Positions 12,197 through 25,885 are shown, counted from the first letter of the stretch. The stretch: 64,000 nucleotides of DNA from Todiramphus chloris collaris (GCA_025345505.1 JANVCC010000021.1:27666467-27730466), one strand, 5' to 3'. Translations and numbers: made by a program. The notes: a model not told the origin generated them from the sequence alone.

Positions 12197-14382
12197 GTCT
12201 GATTCCTATGCATACTGTAAGAGAATAGAAGTAAACACAACTGCAAGGAAAGAAAACTTCTCTTTTATTTCAAATTTTTGGCCAAATAGCTCATGCTGCA
12301 TAAATTCTTTCCTAAGACAACACTGTATAACCTTTTCTATGAATTCTTGCCTACAGATATTCCCTCTACATAGTAGAGTGTCAGATACAATAAACTTCAA
12401 GTTATTTCTTCTCTTGAGAAGAACATTGAGAAGCCACTCCATTTCCCTCTGTGGTACTCTGCTGAGCAACATCTAAGTGTAATCCTGTTTAAAATGTGCA
12501 TGCAAATACAGTGGAAAGAAATATAAGTTTGGGAATGAACAACAAAAATTATTGCAAGCACTGGAAACCTCTATGAAAAGGCACTCTGAAGAGTATCATT
12601 GAAGTGAAGAAGTCTGTAAGATCACATAGAAAAAATAAATTGTACAGCAAGAGTTGCAATTATTCTTTCCTGATATATAAAGGACTAGGGAATTCCAGTG
12701 GAGTTAGAAAGCAAGACATTTACAACTGGTTTGGTTTTTTTTTTTAACACAGAACAAACGATATGAGAAATTAATCTTCTCCACCTCCCTCTGATATAAT
12801 TAGGCTAGTGCATTTTAGGAAAGGACAAAATATATACACAGATAATAAAAAATGAAATGCCAGAGTGAAAAGCCTGAGTTGTGTGCCCCAGTGCACAGAG
12901 TCAACACAGGGTATCAATTTAGAAATCAGCCAGGGGCAGGCTGCTGTCTATCTGGCTGCTTAGGGGATTCAGAAATAGAGCAGAAATTGTTATACTTTCC
13001 TCCTGATCTGACCTAGAATGGCAATTTTTAGGCATAAGGTCAAATGTTGTAGCCCAAAGAGAGACACCATGGGGGCAAGAAGTCAGAGCGACACCTGAAA
13101 TGATGGTAGGCCAGTCAGAGAGGCAAGGCCCAGAGACACTTTTGAAAGGCTTGTTAGACTCAGCAAGTTTCCTCTGATTCACCCTGGTACAAGCAAGGTT
13201 CAAACAGACCAAAGGCTGACATCAAATGTTTTTTACACAAAGGGCTCTGCCAGTTTTTGGGGGCTACCTCAGGTTCACACAGCTGTTCACTGCTTTTGGC
13301 TGTAGGAACTTACCTGACTTCTGATCTAGCAAACCAGAGTATCAGAGCAGATCAGCCTGGGACTAAATGAAATTTCCACTTTTTACTCTGAACATAGCAA
13401 ACTAAAAAGAAAAAAAAAAAAAAAACCCAACACAGACACACACAAAACCACTAAAAAACCCCCAAGCCCCAATTAGGGAAATTTGCTCATGTCAAGATTT
13501 TATTTTACTTACTCACTTCTACATTGCTACAGAATATAGTGACACTTCACACATTAGGAAAAATAAAAGATAGGTTCTATTAGGCAGAAACTTTTGACAA
13601 TATGTATGTCACATTTTAGAATACTGAAATAAAAAATGCTACATATCTGAAGATTTAGCCTCTCTATATGCATATTTTATACACCGATTAAATTTATTGT
13701 TGAAAAAAGACAAATTCACATGCGGTATCTCTTGCCCAGAATATTAATGCAAGTGGAAAGTCTTGAAATTGGACTCATTCTTTATTTTCACATTTTTTTA
13801 TTATTAACTCTGTCATTCCGAACAAATGCTTTTCAAACTGGGACATTTATGCATAGCTTCTTTACAGGTTTCAAGCCAAATCTTGGCTACGTATGCTGTA
13901 ATTTGCTATACTGAAAGCATAAACACTTGTGTTTCCATAATACTTTGAGCAACCCTGTATATTAAAAAATATGCTGGCAGAAAAAGAAGTACTATCTGAA
14001 AATTGTTTTGAGCAATTGAACAGACATCTTGTGCACATTTATTTAATTTAAAAATGTTCTGTGAGTCTGTAGTCCTTAAACTGCATGAATCTTTAGAATA
14101 GATTCCTTTAAGAATCTCCTTGTAAAGGATTTAGGTGACCAAATCCTACTGAAGTTTGAATGTGTCCAACAGTTCCAGATAGTTTTTCTCCTACCTTAAG
14201 TGGAAAAGCTCTTTTAAGTGAACATTATTTCAGTAAGAAGTTAGCATATATCTGTTACTCATATGAATGCATACTTCATATTACATTATTTTACAATTTA
14301 GAAATGTAATTTTTAAAGTGTTTGCCAAAATTTGACTGTTTCCATTTAGAGACAGATGTGACATTAATAACTTGAGTTTGAA
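12197..14382. other. Noncoding stretch with an A-rich run
   Basis: No gene recognised. An A-rich run with a following CA-rich segment lies at 13404-13450. Minus-strand frames at 12206-12472 and 12919-13212 lack family motifs. Confidence 0.55.
13404..13450. repeat. A-rich/CA-rich simple sequence
   Basis: A run of about 16 A after a short A5-G start, followed by an ACACAGACACACACAAAACC-like segment. Simple sequence; no element body recognised. Confidence 0.8.
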
Positions 14383-14878
14383 TGTGGTGGGCTGACTCCA
14401 TCTGTCAACTAAGACCTTCCCAGTTGCTTACTCTCTCACAAAGAGGCTGAAGTTGAGAACTGAAAGGGTAAAAGTGAGAAAAAAAACATGGGTTGAGAAA
14501 AGAAGTGATGCTAAAAGCAACGGCAATCACTCACCACCAGCAGATCAATACCCAGACAGTCCCCAGACAAGGGTTACTTTGGAAAGACTCTCTCTCAATT
14601 TTATTTCTGAGAATAATGCCAAATGATGTAGAGTATCCCTTTCATCAGTTGGGGTCAGCTGTCCCAGCTGACTCACCCTTCAACCTCTTGCCTACCCCAG
14701 CCTACTATCTTGGGCAGCAGAGTGAGAAACAAGGTTGATCTTGACACTGTGCAAGCACAGTTTAGTAACAGGTTAAGCACAGTGGGCTATTGACACTTTT
14801 TTCATTGCCAATCAAAAACATGGCACCATACAGCCTGCTTTGTAGAAAACTAGCTCCATCCTGGCCAGACCCAGTGCA
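14383..14878 (-). mobile_element. Solo LTR relic, avian ERVL-like
   Basis: About 495 bp bounded by TGTGGTGGGC at 14383 and CCAGTGCA ending at 14878. The internal order GAGTATCCCTTTCATCAGTT, GGGGTCAGCTGTCCC, CAGCAGAGTGAGAAAC, and finally CATCCTGGCCAGACCCAG matches the avian ERVL-type LTR family whose ends read TGTRGTGGGT...CCCACYACA. Compared with the LTR at 61822 it reads in the opposite direction, so it is placed on the minus strand. A weak TATA-like AAATAAAATTG occurs in that orientation near 14600. No internal retroviral genes flank it, so it is solo. I see no clear target-site duplication, which fits an old insertion. Confidence 0.75.
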
Positions 14879-15410
14879 ATGCGTATGCAGGGAACACATT
14901 TTAGGCATTTATATGATTACAGACTCATCCTTCACCAAAATCAGTAAGAATTTGTTTATTTTAATAATAGTTTCTAATTTGCTTTGTTTACAATGGCCTA
15001 AGCATCTACCTGACATAGTGAAGATACCTGATTTCAGAATGTTAGAAACCCTGTGTGGTTTCTAAGAGGAGTCAGACCATATCTGACATTCATTGGTGTC
15101 CATCACAAAACACAGAGGTCAAGAGAGTTGTCCCTTAAAAAAAAAGGTGGAAGGAGAAGTCAAGGACCATCTCTTCACTAATTTGAAGCAGTGACGCCAC
15201 GTTTCATCAAACAGTCTTAACAGCTGAAGAAGATGGGTCAAATTCCTCCTTTGCCATTTAAACAGAATTATTGTGAAGCCACAGACAGAAAGTGCAGGAG
15301 TGAAAACAAATGGATGGCCCAGCATTTAGAGTGCTCATCTGAAGAGGAAAGCTTGGGTCTACATAGCTCAGTGTTAGCTTTGTGCTTATCAGATTATAGA
15401 TGTTAGTTTT
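14879..15410. other. Noncoding spacer
   Basis: No gene or repeat recognised between the LTR relic and a CR1 scrap. Confidence 0.55.
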
Positions 15411-15467
15411 CACAGAAAGTTAGGGGTTGGAAGGGACCTCAAAAGATCATCTAGTCGAACCCCTCAG
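15411..15467 (-). mobile_element. CR1 3' UTR scrap, minus strand
   Basis: CACAGAAAGTTAGGGGTTGG followed by AAGGGACCTCAAAAGATCAT and CTAGTCGAACCCC is the most conserved part of a CR1 3' UTR. Only about 57 bp remain and the octamer tail is worn to a single unit. Confidence 0.82.
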
Positions 15468-16491
15468 TTTTAATTACTGAGTTAATAATTTTTTAATCCT
15501 TTCCAATTTGTTTTAGAGCTTATGTTTTATATTGTGTTTCAAACCCTTTCTTCTTCTAGCCTTTAAAAGAATTTAAAATGCTTCATTGTGACTGTTCTTT
15601 GGTTACAAGAATTTATATGAAATGCATAGTATAAAATTGAATTAGTAGATTAACTGATTGTAGTAGGACATTTGCAATTACATAGTCTGACCTACATAAC
15701 AGAGTCCATAAGATTTTGAATTAATTCCTACTGGAATTGGAGCGTATCTTTTAGATAAACATGTAGTCTCAATTTAAAAAGCAGTCAGTGATGATTTTAC
15801 CACAGCCCTTGATATATAGTTGCAGTGTTAAGTTTTTCCACTCAAGTAAAAATCTGCATTTTGCTTCTTAGAACTATACCAGTTGCAAGATTAATAATTA
15901 CATTATGATACTCTATAGCAGTCTATATCAAGATATTTTTTTTAATGATGCTCAGTGGAAGAATGAATTTGTAAGAAACAGCCTATTTTTGTAATGTAGA
16001 CAGACAACATACTCTACAATAGAGGCTTTTGCTCTGATCCCTTCCTTATTCGTGCCTCTTGAAATGTCACTAGCTTGAAACTTAATCAGATCAATTACTC
16101 CAGGACTAGAATTTTCCATGTTTAGGGCTGAGCTCCATTACACTAGTCCTTGCCAAGTCACAGCCCCTGTCATGGGGAATCACTGTAAGGCGATAGAAAG
16201 AACTCTTACCTGATGGCAGGTTGACACCCCCCTCCTGAAGGACAGAGGCTAAGACATGGAGCTTTTGTTGTCACCAGAGTACTGGAGCCTGGGGACCTTC
16301 TGGCATAAGTAGACTGGTTACTGGGTATATATCTTCCATGTTCTAGCTAACAAAAATATAACTGTAAAACTGTAATGTGAACTGGGTCTCAGTCTTTCAC
16401 TCCAGAAGAGAACTGTTTGTTTCCAAAACATATTCATATGCTATTTTGGTAGCATATGGTCTTGTTTTATGATGTACGTTGGCATACATCA
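15468..16491. other. Noncoding spacer
   Basis: AT-rich, with a more GC-balanced patch around 16100-16320. No gene or known repeat identified. Confidence 0.5.
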
Positions 16492-16509
16492 GAGGGACCA
16501 GATAAGATG

Positions 16510-16800
16510 GACCTAGATAAGCTGGAGAGCTGGGCCTAGGTGAACCTTATAAGGTTCAGCAAGACTAAGTGCAGAGTCCTGCACCTGGGTCAGAAAAACC
16601 CTCCCTGTCAATACAGGCTGGGAGATGAGGTGCTGGAAAGGAGCTCTGTGGAAAAGGACTTGGGGGTGTTGGATGAGGAGCTGGGCATGAGCCAACAGTG
16701 TGCGCTTGCAGCCCAGAAGGCCAATTGCATCCTGGGCTGCATCAAGACAAGAGTGTCCAGCAGATCGAGGGAGGTGATTCTGCCCCTCTGCTCTGGTAAG
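16510..16800 (+). pseudogene. CR1 ORF2 fragment after the RT core (copy E)
   Basis: This frame carries the CR1 blocks [47 protein letters not shown] and [13 protein letters not shown]. The RT catalytic residues lie upstream of the truncation and are absent. After LPLCS the frame continues in the wrong register ([14 protein letters not shown]), which is the out-of-frame reading of the LVRPHLEYC block, so a small deletion occurred near 16795. The open frame starting at 16540 therefore runs on to 17055 as an artefact. Confidence 0.9.
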
Positions 16801-17239
16801 ACCTCACCTGGAGTATTGCATCCAGCTCTGGAGCCCTCAACACAGGAAAGACATGGACCTGATGGAGCGGGTCCAGAGGAGGGCCACAGAGATGATCAGA
16901 GGGCTGGAGCACCTCTCCTACAAGGACAGACTGAGGGAGCTGGGGTTGTTCATCCTGGAGAAGAGAAGGCTCCAGGGAGACCTACTAGCGACCTTCCAGT
17001 ACCTGAAGGGAGCCTACAGGAAGGCTGGAGAGGGGTTGTTTATGAGGGGCTGTAGTGAAAGGATGAGGGGTAATGGGTTTAAATTAGAGAAGAGTAGATT
17101 TAGATTGGATATCAGGAAGAAGTTCTTTCCCATGAGGGTGGTAGAACAGTGGAATAGGTTACCCAGGCAGGTGGTTGAGGCCCCATCCCTGGAGATATTC
17201 AGGGTGAGGTTGGACAAGGCTCTGAGCTGCCTGGTCTAG
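16800..17239 (+). pseudogene. CR1 ORF2 fragment: C-terminal domain (copy E)
   Basis: This frame restores CR1 identity after the frameshift: [80 protein letters not shown], and a terminal FRVRLDKALSCLV with the normal ORF2 stop at 17239. It is uninterrupted for about 129 codons from 16853. The clean C-terminus and intact octamers suggest a relatively young copy among those here. Confidence 0.92.
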
Positions 17240-17334
17240 TTGAGGGTATCCCTGCTCACTGCAGGAGGGCAGGACTAAATGACCTTCAGAGGTCCCTTCC
17301 AGCCCTAGCTATTCTATGATTCTAAGATTCTGTA

Positions 17335-20300
17335 TCTTGTGATGGAAAATGCAACACAAACATGACTGATCAGGAAAATGGCTTATCAAAACATGGAACC
17401 AGAAGAAGAAAAATCTCATGTCCATACCTCAGTATATGAGCTTTATGGGTACTTCCTGAAGAACATAGTCCCTCACTTGGTTTAGCTGGCCAACATCAGA
17501 CATTTAGGTTCCCAATATTCAATATTGTTCCCCAAACACTATCTTACGGATTTCCTTCCTTCCTTTCTTTTTTTTTATTTTTAGCCGGTTCTGGAAAGGA
17601 AAATGATATTAATTGTTGTTTCTCATCTGCCCTGTTTTCTCTTACACATAGAGGAGGATGAAGAGTCAAGGAAAGATTGCTGCAATCTTTGATAAGAATC
17701 TCTGTAAAGAAAATTAACTTTTCGTTACTATCAGGAATCTTGTATTAAAAGAAGAAAGAAAAAAAAAGCTCAGTAAGTTAAGAATTTACCTCTATAACAC
17801 TAGCCTAGGCTTGTGGCTGGTTGGGAAATGTCTGGACTTTGTCTGCCTATGGAAGACAGACAGCTGTTTCATATGGAACAGTTAAAATTGTGCTCCCTGG
17901 GACACATCAATCACCAGTCATTCAGATCAAATCATGCATTTTTCAGCACGTCATATAATGGAAAATTCCATAGAACTGATGAAATCTAAAATAAAAACCT
18001 GCTTCGAGTAAGTGATTCAGGTGCTAGGTTTTTATATTTCTAAACTATTTGTAAAAATTAAATGATGTTTTAGCATTTAACCAAAGAAGTTATTACTGTT
18101 TTTTTAAATTTGAAACTCAGATGTAACAAAAATATTTTATAGGTATATGTTGCTCATTATTAAATGTGTCAAGCAAATGCTGGTTGTGATCACTCAGTTC
18201 CAGATATTCTTGGAACAGACTTGATGGAAAATTGTTCTTTTTTTGATGCAGAACTCCATAATTTTTTTATTCTTTCCAGCTATAATAACAACACTGAAAT
18301 GAAGAAAATTTGCTTAGCTCGTTCCTTCTGTTTTGTAGACAAATTTATCAGATTACCGTGTTTGGGCTGATGCTAGAAAGATACAGTTCATAAAACCACC
18401 AGAATTTTCCTCTCACCGCATGCTCTTTGATCTTCAGTAGTGTGAAATTATCTTTGTCCACCTTTCAGAAATTCTGTTTTTGATGTTTGCAAAGCCTCTG
18501 GAAACATTGGACAGTTTTGATCAAAATGTTGTGGATTTAATGCTTTTTAGACATTCTCTGCAGGTCATATTCAGACAGATTAAGTTCCACCTGAGGGATT
18601 ATTTCCCATTCATTGGCTTGATCCAGTTTCCCTCTAAGATCCATATGTGAGCCCTTCAAAAGCCTTCAGAATTGCTCTTTCCCTTACTGAGTTACCACCA
18701 GGAATTAAGTGAGATTTAAGCTATGTGATATACACTGTGAAAAATATTATTTTATATTCTAGTGTGGCCTTTCAATGTAAAGTACATCTGATACCTATAT
18801 TTCTCTGTATTTACCCACACTGCTTCTCTTTTCTTTATATTGTGGACAATTGGCTACAAATTTGAAAAAAACCCTTTTTTTAAATGGATAGGTTTAAGTG
18901 TACTTCAATAAAAAGCACTTTTGCAAAACTGCATTTGTGAAGGCGTTTTAATAGTCACACAGCTGTTCTGTGGAGTGTAATTAGAGTAATTAAACCTAAC
19001 TACAGAAAGTTTACATTTTAAAGAAATGCAGAGTTTCTCACACAGCCAAAGGAGCATATATGCTAGAGCATGCAGGTATCTTGGAGGGTGAATATAAATT
19101 TGTCAAAGGTGATTAAAATAATGACTGCTGATTCTTCAGCTTTTCCTTTCTCAGAGGTCTCCTGAATGATGTGTTCCTTATGGTTTACTAACTACTGTCC
19201 ATCTCCTTCTAGCAACTGGTGCACAAGCAACAATAATAAGCAGGTAATATGTTGCAGTCAGCGCTGTATTTTGCTTGCATTTGCAGTTGTCTACATTGTA
19301 CAGTTCAACACTGGACAGAGAGCTGGGCTGCCTCTGTCTACACAGCTCTGCTGGTGATATACAGAGATACCAGCAGAAGTTACAGAACCAGCAGATGAAA
19401 ACTAGCCCAGGGGTAACCACTCACCCCTAATTCAAATTCTAGAGTTACTATTTCCAGAAATACGAGTTCAAGGTATCTCTGCATAGTGGAGTGTTGTACA
19501 GGGTGGATACACCCTGAGTAACAATCCACTGGAGAAAGTTAGCACATGCAATAGAAGACAGCCCTAAGTCATCACAGCATCCTCACAGCTCAGCTGCGTG
19601 TATTTCTTTTGCTTATGAGCTGTACTAGAAAGTATCAGGCAGACAGGTATTTTCTGCTTGGGACCACTGTCTGTTTTGTCTCTGAAGGGCAAAGTATCTT
19701 TTCTCACACTGAAGATATTGGTGATAAATAATGACCACAATTACTTTTTAAGTGTTAGTGCACTTTTGTTTAAATGCAATAGGACCTATTTTGGCTCAGG
19801 TAATGCACACAGCTATCAGATAAATGGCTCCTACTTCCCAAAATTTGAAACACAAGGGTTTTGAACCTACATATCATTCTGAAATATCAGAGACTAGAAT
19901 GACCATATTTTGTGTGCCTTCACTGCAGGATGCTTTGTGAATGCATGTGAAATGGTGAGCAAGGGTAGGGACAAGAGTTCACTATTTTGAGAGAAGACAA
20001 AAAAGCATATGTAAAAAAAGCACACTTCAAGCCCCAAGAAAGACACTGTCTCTGGATACCACCTGCCTCTTCTTCACATTCCTGTCCAAAGAGGCATAAG
20101 GTCCATGTGGACACTGGTTCAGGAGAAGAGTAGAACAGGTTAACTTAATTCACCACCTAGTGAGACAAGCAGGAGTTATTTCAATTATTTTGCCCAAATA
20201 AAAGATCATTCTCCAAGAGAATGAGGGGAGAGTGAAGAACTCCCGGTGGAAGGAAGAAATGCAAAATACCTGCGCTAGAACCAGAACTCTTGACTGACAT

Positions 20301-20541
20301 TGTGTGTTAGGGGAGACGGGATGTGTTGTGAGGAGGGAGATAGCAGGAAGCATGATGATTGCTGGCATTTAAATAAAGCTACTTGACTTTTATCAGATAG
20401 GGGGAAATGATTACTTGGCACTTATATTAATTGCTGAAGAGACGTAGAAGACTTTCATTCTGAGCCTAAGCACGATGGGATATGTGATCGACGATGCAGA
20501 ATAAATTTCACTTGGTATAAAACATTTACATATAAGAGAGA
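17335..20541. other. Noncoding AT-rich stretch
   Basis: No gene recognised. The 18900-19040 part contains TAAT-rich and E-box-like words and could be a conserved noncoding element, but sequence alone cannot show this. Open frames here (for example 19178-19420 minus) lack family motifs. Confidence 0.5.
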
Positions 20542-20800
20542 GTTGTGGGGGCCTTGTGGGATTTTGTGTGTGTTGTTGCTTTTTGTGCGTGGGTATGGGG
20601 TTTATTTGTTTTGGTGGGGTTTTTTTGTTTGTTGGTTTGTTTTGTTTTGTTTTATGTTTGGTTGGTTGATTTTTTTGTTGTGGTTTTGTGTCTGTTGTGG
20701 TTTTTTGTGCTTTTTGGTTTGGTTTGGTTTGGTTTGTTTTGGTTTTGGGTTTTCTTGTGTGGTTTTTTTTTTTTTTTTTTTCTGTTTGGATTTGTTTGTG
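20542..20800. repeat. G+T-only tract with TTTTG/GGTTT repeats and a T run
   Basis: About 260 bp in which the plus strand is almost entirely G and T. It contains TTTTG pentamers near 20636, a GGTTT array near 20717-20740 and a T run of about 20 near 20763-20781. Five G runs of three or more occur near 20548-20616. Very strong strand asymmetry. The long hydrophobic (plus) and Lys/Asn/Gln-rich (minus) open frames across it are artefacts of composition. Confidence 0.92.
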
Positions 20801-23800
20801 CAGCTTAGACTGGAGCACAACTTCACTGGAACCAGTTTGGTATAGTCTGTTAATGCTGTCTGTTAAAAACCAGAGATGCTTCCCAAACCGGCCTTAGCTA
20901 GCAAACCTCCCTGTAGTTGCTGACCTCTGTCCCAAGAAGCATACCTGTGTTAGCAAACAGTCCCCTCCTTATAAACCTGCTCAAGTCCAGATTTTTTCCT
21001 TCTCTGGGCAGAATTTGAAGGTGGGGACAGTCTGCTCTCTTGCAGTTCTCTTCCTCACTTGCATTTCTCCAGCTCACCTGGATCCACCTGATGTTTGCTG
21101 GGCAGCATGTTCCAGATCTGACAGCTTTGTCTAACCCAAGTTTGGCACTTTTTTTCTCTTCCCCTCTGCCCCAATGTGTCAATGAATGAGATAAACATGG
21201 AACACAATCTGTAGAGTTCAGAACACATTACACTCTCAGTAAAGTAACTATAGGCATATATGCAATAAAAAAAAAATCATCTATCCAACTTCATTGAACT
21301 GTCTGAGAAGCAGCATATACTTCAGGAGTTGACATACATACATAGTAAGATTTTCAACACCTATATAGCTAAATCAGATTAAGAAAGTGAAGATTTTACC
21401 ATGTCACTTGAACCTAAACTCAGTGACTTGAACTGAGAGCTGAATCAGAAGCAGATTCCTGCAGCAAATGACAGAACAGCATTAAAGCTGCCAGCTAGAA
21501 TGGAGTGGTTTGGTTGGATTGCTTACTGTGAAGAGAAAGGCAAACAGTTAAAATTTTACTAATGATTGAATTCAGAAAACATCTTTCCTTACACTTTTTT
21601 TTTTTCCAGAGAAATAAAAAGTTCAATATACCTGAGAGGTTACTGCAATTTCCCAGTGGACAGTCATGAAAAGAGCTGGGAGGACAATGTTTTCTCATCA
21701 CAGGAAGCTCCCATTCTCAGTGGGGATTAAATATTCAAAATGTCAAAAAAAGTTCATGAATCAGCGGTCTAAAAATGTTCATTAAATATAAAACAACATT
21801 TCTTTTGTTTTGATTTTCGTTTTTCTTTTTGTATAATAATTCATGTGTGTTTTTTAAATATGACCCAATATAGTCTTAAAAAGAAAATACTTTTAAAATG
21901 ATAAAAATAGTAATTTTGGAAGGATTTAAATATCAAAAGATTTTTCCAACGAATTTTATCAAAAAGGCTGTCTTTATTTAAACAGATTTTGGTTTCATAT
22001 ATTGACATTTTATAAAATAATATATCTACAATGTAAAATTTCCTATCAAGTTTAATCACATCACTGTCTTGGATGATTACAGTTATTCATTGGAGCATTG
22101 CACTACATCCCCCTTTATGCCAATGTCAGCTCCTGTAAGCAGATGAAAACCACTGAATTCTCAGAATCCAGTGTGAAAAATTGATGCAAGAAGTAAGGAT
22201 ATTAAAATATAGGGTGGCAATAGGACTGCATGAAACTACTCCATAGAACCTTTAAAAAAATTCTTAACTAGTTTTCCACAACCCAAATCTTTGAAGCACA
22301 ACAGGTCATTGAAAAATTTAATTATTTTTGAAGCCCCTATGTAATGAAAAATCCTTTTTCAACCTATAGATTCTAATAGTTTGTTATACAAAAAGCATTG
22401 AATATATTTTGAAAAAAACACCACAAACACTCACTGTTTTATTGACAACAAACTATGCATACTGTAAAGGACCGGTTTGTGATAAGTTATGCAGAATCTT
22501 TGTTGCAAACACAGGCTTGTATCAGTTCATCTTCATCATTTTACTTTGAAAGAGACTACAACTCTTTCCCATCATCTTCATAAAATCATTCAATTGTTTT
22601 TTAAAGGGTTGCCATTAAAAAGCAGTACCTGAAGTGATTCATGAACACTGAGTGACTTGACTGTTTGTGGCCACAGTCACATGAACATCTTCTGTTTCAG
22701 AGAGACCCATTCCTATACTCTCTTACATGCTTTTTCTATTGTCAATTTTCCTTGTTGTTCCCACTGTTTTCCTTTGTTGTAGCATAGTAAATATGATTTT
22801 TGCCTCTGCTAGTAAAAGGCCACAGGCTTTGTATTGATCTGGCAGTGCAGAAGCTCGGGATTTTCTGTGCTTCCCTTGGCCTGAACTGGACTTAACTCTC
22901 TTTACTAATTTTCTAGTGCTCAGGTGACTTTTGCCTGACTGTTTGGAGCTTCATGTCTGGGAATACTGTATGTGGCAAAGGTCTGACCAACCTAGGTAGT
23001 CATTATGGGATAGCAGCCCTTTGTGTTAAACTGGGCTAAGGAATGCTACTGGACATATTTTGAACTCTAGCTGGAAGCTGACCTTGTTAAGAAGACTTAT
23101 AAAAATAACTCCAGTTAAACACTAAGACTGGGGAGCAAAGGATTTCACTAACATGGACATCATAGTCCTCCCAAAAAAGACCTCAGGGAGACGATGACAT
23201 GCTGTAAAATGGACTCCTTTCTGATGGAGGAAGAAGATTGGCCCTGTCAACCCAACCCAAACAGACATTAGAAGGGTGAGTATAGTTGTAGGGGAAAGGT
23301 AGTAACTTTTATTGTATAACAATTATAAGGGTATAATTTATGAGATTTTTCAGTATAATTTGGTGTGAATGTATAGCATAAAAAACTGGACTAGTGATCT
23401 GAATAAATACACTGCTGAAATGATTATGGGGCAAAACTCAAATTCTTAGTTCCATAGGTACAGCATGTACCTTTTTTCTTAGAACAAGATTTTATGTGTG
23501 TATTGCCAGTTGTTTGATCCAGATACTTTTTGTTTCTTTTTCCTGGAATGACCATTGCTACTTCCTAGAGTCAGTGTTTTCTCAAAGTTTGAGTTTGGCC
23601 TAAAAGATCAGGAACGAAGAATGAAGTCTTCTTTTCTTGCTTTTTTTATGTACACTAACCACAGTTTTCTTTGTAAAACTCTAGCTAATAGACAACCAAG
23701 GTGAGTAAATTTAGAGAGGCCAGTATTTTAGTCACTCTACTTCTGAATTCTCTAATGAAATCAAATACTGTAATAATTTCTTACATCTCTATTGAACCTG

Positions 23801-25885
23801 TGGAACCACATTATACCTGTGAATATAAAGTTACATTCCCAGATATATATGAAAAGTTTTGAATTCCCTAGACTATTTTCTTAAGATTTTGGATTTATAT
23901 GAGAAAATACATCTCCCGAACCCAATCAGTATTATAATTTCTCTGTAGTTACTTTAATTGAGTAATATTAAAAGCAAGCCACAGGAAAGAACAAGGACAA
24001 TCAAGTTAGCATGGCAAAGGAGTCTTGTTTACAAACTAGAGCCAGCATAAATTCATTTCTGGCTTCAGTTCCTGACCCCCACTTAAAAGGCAATTATTCA
24101 CAAATGACAAATCTTATGAATGCTGAGGACCTGTCATGTTTTGGATCTTGTAATATAATAACCATATATTTACTAGTGCTAAAAGCTTCATTTGGCACCT
24201 CCAAAGGAGCAGGCAGATTTAGGAGCCAGATGTCTGTTTATTGCACTGATATATGCAAATAATATTTGATGCAGCAAGTTGGGATTCTAAAATGGTGCCT
24301 ATAAGTAAAAGAAGCAAAAATATAAACTAGATTTTCATTGACTTTTATTGCTGCAAAACCATCAGAATCAAGACTATTGTCTCTAAAGAAAAGGTTTTTT
24401 TTTTTTCCTTTTGCTTCCACAAATAATAGACTGATGATCCATAAATTGCCTTCCGTGCTGGAAACCCAAAAGACTCTTAGACTGGAACAGTAACACATGA
24501 CTTGCTTGATTATCCTGTTATTCTTTTCAAATACACTGTGGTTTGTTTTTTTTTTTTCCCTAAGCAATCAAATGTTTTCAACTTTCTGAACATTTTCAAA
24601 CATCATTATTTTCTGTGGTTTCTTCCTCAGAAGATTTAATTCGACCCCTAATTATAAAAAGTAGCCCCTATTATGAACAGTACCTTATTCTGTTCACTGT
24701 GTCAATAAAACTGAAAAACATGGAAAATGAGATATATATTAACCTATATAAGAATGGCAGATGCCATCCCTTTACCAATGCAAATATATGATTCGGCTTG
24801 TCCAGCAAAGAGAAATTAAAATAAGTCTCCCATGATCCAAATTATTATTTTAGAAGTGAACAAAATCAGACTGCCATTCATACCCTTTGCTATAGAAAAG
24901 CTCCTTCTCTGGGAGCTAGTGTTTAGCTCTTTATTTAAATTTTAGTTAGTGTTTATCAGAAGCTAAGCTCATAGACATTCTTTCTAATACTGTCAAGGTT
25001 TGGTAGCAAAACCAAAAATCCTGACATTTATTACACACATTTTGATTTATAAGTAAAGTCTCATTTGGTTAACAATTTTATTTATCTTATTGGTATCCCA
25101 AGGAAATCAATGGCTGACAAGAGTTTGAAATTAAAATGCAGTCAAACTAAAGTACCTTCAGAACAGATAAACTACCTATTACCATTTCAATACTTAATCT
25201 CTTGTCTGAATATGTTTGAAATATTTAAACACAGAATTAACAACATTACATTACCGAGGACCTGTATAACATTCATCAGCATAATGCCTAAGAGCCTTTT
25301 GAAAGCAATTAAATACTGTAAGCCATGATTTACTATTTGCTTTAATGTTGTATTGAAAAAAGTCAGATATTTGACTTCTGTTTGGGACAGTATTTATTGC
25401 ATCCTGTTCCCATTACCCTAGTTTCATTCAACAGGCTTTTAGTTCTGTGTTGCAAAGTCCAGGGAGATTTCCTCCTCCCATTTTTCGTCTTCTTTGATGA
25501 GTATCTTGGCTTCTAGAAGTGTCTTTCATCTTCCTCTGAGACCATGGTGACGGGTTATAGACAGAGATGGGATGTGAGTCAGATGTGCTATCCCTCCACA
25601 CGGTCCTGGAAGTGTGAGAAGCATGCTTGTATCTTGTTGACATGTTCAGGATTAATGCAATCATCAGATTTAGAGTTAAAAAAGACTTTCATCCTCAACC
25701 TAACTGTCAGTGAACATTGCCTTCTTGGTTTCAGTTTTTCAACTTCCTCTTTGGTGTAGGCCATGGTTCATTTAAAGGATCACCTTTGTTTCTTTTTTTT
25801 AACCAGTTGCCACTTCATGGACTTCAAACACTAATGATCAGTCTCTTTTTGCTCCTTCTATTTCTCCTTCTGAAGCTTCAAGCTC
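20801..25885. other. Noncoding AT-rich stretch
   Basis: No gene recognised. Several parts (21780-22060, 25060-25330) are extremely AT-rich. The open frames at 20898-21182 (minus) and 24238-24567 (minus) have no recognisable domains. Confidence 0.5.

Larger units (their letters stand above)
16492..17334 (+). mobile_element. CR1 LINE, 5'-truncated, plus strand (copy E)
   Basis: About 840 bp of CR1 on the plus strand, beginning just downstream of the RT active site (CTAGATAAGCTGGAGAGCTG corresponds to the DLDRLE block) and ending with three tail octamers at 17311-17334 (ATTCTATG, ATTCTAAG, ATTCTGTA). The 3' UTR with GAGGTCCCTTCCAGCCCTAG is well kept. It is the only fairly well preserved plus-strand CR1 in the window. 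The coding part has one clear frameshift near 16795. Confidence 0.94.

Noticed and set aside
20411-20897. Several overlapping open frames on both strands (hydrophobic on plus, Lys/Asn/Gln-rich on minus)
   Set aside because: They are produced by the G+T-only tract; both strands lack stops because of composition.
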